64,000 nt of DNA from positions 6,200,001 to 6,264,000 of the forward strand of contig NZ_CP073318.1 of the NCBI RefSeq assembly GCF_018263855.1. Reading direction: 5' to 3'. The stretch comes from Kutzneria sp. CA-103260. GTDB lineage: Bacteria > Actinomycetota > Actinomycetes > Mycobacteriales > Pseudonocardiaceae. The position numbers and the translations under genes were made by a program. The notes under the pieces were generated by a model. That model did not search any database. It was not told where the DNA came from and saw nothing but the letters and a program-made list of their open reading frames with translations. Positions 60,848-64,000 of this stretch are shown here, in pieces. The number at the start of each line of letters is the position of its first letter. Position 1 is the stretch's first letter.

Positions 60848-61635
60848 ACCGGCTTGCGGTAGCGGACGGATTCGTCGTACTGGCGGAATCCCACGCTCCT
60901 GTAGAGGTCGTAGGACCCGTGTGGATTGGCCGATCCGGTGTGCAGCCGGACGGTTGCCGCGCCGTGCTCGCGGAGGCAGCGCAGGCCGTCGAGGAGCACG
61001 GCACGGCCCAGGCCTCGGCGGCGGGATTCGGCCCGCACGCTGAGTTCCTCGACCTCGCCGAAGGTTCCGCGAGGGAAGCACAGGGCGACGCCGGCCAGCT
61101 CCTCGCCTTCCCAGATGGCACGCCAGCAGGTCGGGTCGGCGCAGTCGAGGAAGCTCTCGAAGGTCCATTCCTGAGTGAAGTCCACGCCCGCATAGGAATC
61201 GACGACCATCCGCCAGGCGTCGCGGTAGTCCTTCGGATCGACGGGACCGAGTCGGGTGCCGGGCGGCAGCGTCGAATCGGGCAGTTCACGGAGGTCCCGT
61301 TCCATCTCCAACTGGCTGAACACCCGCCGGTAGCCGGCGTCGAGCAGCAATGCCGTCGACTCCGGCTCAGAGGCCGCGGCGTTCGCGCCGAACACGGCGG
61401 TCCCCGCGGTTCCGTGGTGCGCCACGAGTTCGCGGATGCGGCTCTCGGCCCAGGCCAGCAACCGTGAGCCGACACCCCGGCCCCGGTGCTCGGGATCCAC
61501 GTTGCCGACATGCAGGTACACCCAGGTGCCGTCCCGCTCACGCCACCAGAGAACCTCGGCGTGCCCGACGACAACGTCGTTGTGCGCCACCGTGATCCGG
61601 TTCTCGACCGGGAATCGCAGGACGTAGTCGCTCAC
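60844..61635 (-). CDS. Double-domain GNAT N-acetyltransferase
   Basis: The 263-aa protein contains two GNAT domains. The first has the acetyl-CoA-binding HRGRGVGSRLL near residues 50-60. The second has SRRRGLGRAVL near 203-213. This tandem form occurs in actinobacteria (mycothiol synthase is one example, but the fit here is not specific). The substrate is unknown. GTG 61635 is the start. Confidence 0.87.
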   Translation of the reverse strand: MSDYVLRFPVENRITVAHNDVVVGHAEVLWWRERDGTWVYLHVGNVDPEHRGRGVGSRLLAWAESRIRELVAHHGTAGTAVFGANAAASEPESTALLLDAGYRRVFSQLEMERDLRELPDSTLPPGTRLGPVDPKDYRDAWRMVVDSYAGVDFTQEWTFESFLDCADPTCWRAIWEGEELAGVALCFPRGTFGEVEELSVRAESRRRGLGRAVLLDGLRCLREHGAATVRLHTGSANPHGSYDLYRSVGFRQYDESVRYRKPV

Positions 61636-61668
61636 ATCAACCGAGCGTATGGGCTGTGTCGACCGGTT

Positions 61669-62124
61669 TTAGGCGGCGGCGTCGATGGCGGCCTGGAGGG
61701 ACTGGGCGTAGGCCTCGCTGGTGGCGGTGGCCCCGGAGACGGTGTCGATCTTGGCGCTCTGCGCCTGCAACGCCTCCTGGCGCAACGTGGGGGCGGCGGA
61801 CTCGGCGATGAACTGGCTGCGCCGGTCCGACGGCGTCTCGACCAGCTGCACGTCGGTGATGGTGTGGCCGTTGAACGTGGCCTGCACCTGGTACGGGCCG
61901 AACTCGGTCTGCACCTCGGAGCCGGTCACGGTTCTCGTGCCGGACGTGGGTTGCCCGGAGGAGCTTGGGGCCGACGAACTCGGGGCCGATGAGCTCGGGG
62001 CGGCGGCGCTGGGGGTGTTGGCGGCCGGGGTGACGGCGGCGGCCGTCGGGGTGCTCGGGTGGTACCGCAGCAGCGGCACCAGGCCGGCGGCGGTGAGCAC
62101 CAGGGCGACAACGGCTCGGCGCAT
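61669..62124 (-). CDS. FMN-binding extracytoplasmic protein
   Basis: The 151-aa protein has an N-terminal membrane segment (VVALVLTAAGLVPLL) and a Ser/Ala/Pro linker made of short repeats (SSSAP). An FMN_bind domain follows, ending with the SGAT-type flavinylation motif in DTVSGATATSEAY. FMN would be attached covalently to the Thr by an ApbE-type transferase, not seen here. ATG 62124 has AAAGGGA upstream. It lies 30 bp behind the ferric-reductase-like gene. Confidence 0.88.
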   Translation of the reverse strand: MRRAVVALVLTAAGLVPLLRYHPSTPTAAAVTPAANTPSAAAPSSSAPSSSAPSSSGQPTSGTRTVTGSEVQTEFGPYQVQATFNGHTITDVQLVETPSDRRSQFIAESAAPTLRQEALQAQSAKIDTVSGATATSEAYAQSLQAAIDAAA

Positions 62125-62154
62125 GAGGGAATCCCTTTCTCAGCAGACGAATTC

Positions 62155-63480
62155 TCAGGAGGCGAACGCGAAGCGCTCGGCGTGGCACTGGTCGGCGGGC
62201 ACGTCCAGGGCCCGCAGGGTGGCCAGGACGGCTTCGGTCATGCCGGGCGGCCCGCACACGAACACGTCCCGCTGCCGGATGTCCGGCACCAGCGCAGCCA
62301 GGTGCCCGGCGCTGAGCAGCCGGTCGTCGACCGGGCCGACGACCATGTGCAGCTGGGCCCGGGCGCGCTGGGCCAGCTGCCGCAGCTCGGTCGCCAACAC
62401 CGTGTCCTCCCACTGGTTCGCGCGGTACACGGCGACGATGTCCCCGCGCAGCTCCTCCATCAGCGCCCGGATCGGCGTGATGCCGACGCCGCCGCCGATC
62501 AGCAGCGCGCCCCGGCTCCCGCGCTTGGCGGACGTGAACGATCCGTACGGTCCTTCGGCGAAAACCCTGGTGCCGGGCCGGATCGTGCGCAGCCAGGCGC
62601 TGCCGTCGCCCAGGGCCTTGACCGTGATCCGCAGGCTGCGGCCGTCCGGCATCGCCGACAGCGAGTACGGATGCGCCTCCCACCACCGGTCCCGGGTCAG
62701 GAACCGCCACAGGAAGAACTGGCCGGCCCTCGCCGGCAGCTCGGGCAGACGCCGGCCGGTGATGTACACCGACACCACGGTCGGCGACTCGGGCACCACC
62801 GAGTGCACCCGCAGCTGGTGCCTTGCGTTGCGCCACAACGGAATCAGCACCCGGGCCAGCAGGATGGCGGCCAGTGACGCGCCGTACAGCGTCCACCAGT
62901 AGGCCGTGGCGAGCGGCGAGCCCACGAAGTCGCGGCCGACCGTGACCTGGTGCAGGAAGCCGAGAATCACCGCCAGATAGGCGTACAGGTGGACGAAATG
63001 CCAGGTCTCGTAACGCATCATGCGCCGGGCGGCCCGGGCCGAGGTCACCGCCACCACCACGAGCAGGACCATCGCCGCCGTCGCCTTCAGCACGTCGTCG
63101 GTGTCGAACACCAGCGTGCCGAACTCGTCGAGCAGCGGGCTGCCGTCGGCGGCGGCGTAGCCCAGCGTGATGAACACGACGTGGGCCAGCAGCAGCCACA
63201 GCACCCAGAAGCCGGTCCAGCGGTGCCAGCGGGTCATCTGGTCCATGCCCAGGCCTCGTTCCAGCCAGGGCACGCGGGCGATCAGGAACAGCTGGAACAC
63301 CAGCAGCAGCGCCCCGTACAGGCCGGTGGCCCGGCCGAACACGGTGAGCAGGTTGTCGTCCAGGCCGCCGTCCATCACCAGCAGGTCGGTCACCCACATG
63401 GCGTTGAGGCCGAGCAGGGCCAGCAGCCACTGGGCGGTGGTCAGCCCTCGGACGCGGGCGGCGGTCGGGATCGCGGTCAC
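62155..63480 (-). CDS. Ferric-reductase-like membrane oxidoreductase with FNR domain
   Basis: The 441-aa protein has an N-terminal part of six helices with His residues placed as haem ligands (MTRWHRWTG, LLAHVVF, WHFVHLYAYLAVIL and LGFLHQV). This is the ferric-reductase/NOX-like core. The C-terminal half is a ferredoxin-reductase domain: RAGQFFLWRF and HPYSLS bind FAD, and GGGVGITP and VFVCGPPGM bind NAD(P). It would pass electrons from NAD(P)H across the membrane, plausibly to the FMN-binding protein encoded next. GTG 63480 is the start. Confidence 0.88.
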   Translation of the reverse strand: MTAIPTAARVRGLTTAQWLLALLGLNAMWVTDLLVMDGGLDDNLLTVFGRATGLYGALLLVFQLFLIARVPWLERGLGMDQMTRWHRWTGFWVLWLLLAHVVFITLGYAAADGSPLLDEFGTLVFDTDDVLKATAAMVLLVVVAVTSARAARRMMRYETWHFVHLYAYLAVILGFLHQVTVGRDFVGSPLATAYWWTLYGASLAAILLARVLIPLWRNARHQLRVHSVVPESPTVVSVYITGRRLPELPARAGQFFLWRFLTRDRWWEAHPYSLSAMPDGRSLRITVKALGDGSAWLRTIRPGTRVFAEGPYGSFTSAKRGSRGALLIGGGVGITPIRALMEELRGDIVAVYRANQWEDTVLATELRQLAQRARAQLHMVVGPVDDRLLSAGHLAALVPDIRQRDVFVCGPPGMTEAVLATLRALDVPADQCHAERFAFAS

Positions 63481-63680
63481 GGGCCCGAGTCTTGCCGCGC
63501 CAGGTCAGAGCTCCCTCCGGGGAACCTGTCGGAGAGCTGTGCGGGTGGAACCACTCATGCGCTCTGCGTTCGCCCGTCGCTACCGTCGGCGACATCACCT
63601 ACTCCACGGCCCGCGCGGAGGTGGTCGACTGCCGGGCGAACGCGCCGATCACACCGCCGCACTAGATCGCAGGCCGGGTT

Positions 63681-64000
63681 CTACACCGCTGTGCCGCCGG
63701 TGACCGGCAGCACCACGCCCGTCACGTACGACGCGCGGTCGCTGAGCAGCCAGGCCGCCGCCTCGGCGATCTCCTCCGGCGCGGCCCCTCGGCCCAGCGG
63801 CGTGCCGGCGACGATCCGGTCGAGCACGCCGGGGTCGAACCGGTCCCAGTCCTCGGCCATGTCGGTCAGCGTCAGGCCCGGGGCGATGGCGTTGACCCGG
63901 ATCCCGGTCGGCCCATAGGTCACCGCGGCCGACTCGGTGATGCTGTTGACCGCTCGCTTGGCCGCGCCGTAGGCCGGCAGCGCCGGGTTGCCGATCAGGC
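63681..64000 (-). CDS. SDR oxidoreductase, C-terminal part only
   Basis: The frame stays open through the right window edge. Its visible part reads YGAAKRAVNSITESAAVTYGPTGIRVNAIAPG, containing the YxxxK catalytic pair, and ends in SYVTGVVLPVTGGTAV, the common SDR C-terminus. The start and the cofactor-binding motif lie beyond base 64000. The ~200 bp between it and the ferric-reductase-like gene holds no convincing frame. Confidence 0.85.
   Translation of the reverse strand, partial: LIGNPALPAYGAAKRAVNSITESAAVTYGPTGIRVNAIAPGLTLTDMAEDWDRFDPGVLDRIVAGTPLGRGAAPEEIAEAAAWLLSDRASYVTGVVLPVTGGTAV

Overview
The window is high-GC actinobacterial DNA with long GC-biased reading frames, frequent GTG starts and promoters sitting about 7 nt from start codons. 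Several things point to the family Pseudonocardiaceae (Kutzneria/Amycolatopsis-like): an mptA-phytoene synthase-Rv2175c-pknL block, an MmyB-type regulator, and DUF3817, DUF3152 and DUF6292 proteins. The genus is an inference. No rRNA, tRNA or CRISPR array was seen.

Layout. 1-9.8 kb: a TetR regulator cut by the window edge, an AfsR-type regulator whose start lies beside a large hairpin repeat, an intact ISL3-type insertion sequence with a perfect 8-bp target duplication, a flavin monooxygenase, PadR and GAF-ANTAR regulators, and two unknown proteins. 9.8-20.9 kb: nagA behind a DasR-like site, an amino-acid permease, a bacterial PH-domain pair, a tandem lipoprotein duplication, a zinc-ribbon protein, a serine hydrolase and CorA. 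20.9-27.7 kb: a fused anthranilate synthase under a complete Trp attenuator, a truncated cyclase remnant, Nudix, a divergent TetR/TetX-like monooxygenase pair with two operators, and a kinase with an unusual N-terminal membrane domain. 28-34 kb: secreted carbohydrate enzymes (GH92-ricin, alginate-lyase family, beta-helix) with a LacI-type operator. 34-48 kb: methyltransferase, VOC, AraC, FMN reductase, MFS, DUF3152, DUF6292, cold-shock protein, a permease/RutE-like pair, small membrane proteins, a lytic transglycosylase, a secreted HNH nuclease, a crotonase and an SDR. 48-52 kb: hydroxycinnamate side-chain catabolism (acyl-CoA ligase, hydratase-lyase, MarR). 52-60 kb: envelope genes (MptA, phytoene synthase, Rv2175c, PknL, NfeD-like, flotillin). 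60-64 kb: a FAD oxidoreductase, a double GNAT, an FMN-binding/ferric-reductase-like pair, and a partial SDR.

The most notable non-coding content is a family of at least six self-complementary hairpins with a conserved CGTTGAACG-like centre. Their stems differ in sequence, but each stem still pairs with itself. A second hairpin family has one full copy at 537-612 and a half copy at 57720. Other structure includes the Trp attenuator with three alternative pairings, several palindromic operators next to plausible targets, a 26/27-bp direct repeat flanking a ~570-bp segment with a small heptad-repeat gene, and a recurrent leaderless promoter layout. Most genes look like ordinary chromosomal or accessory actinomycete genes. 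I did not identify a clearly novel defence or biosynthetic system.
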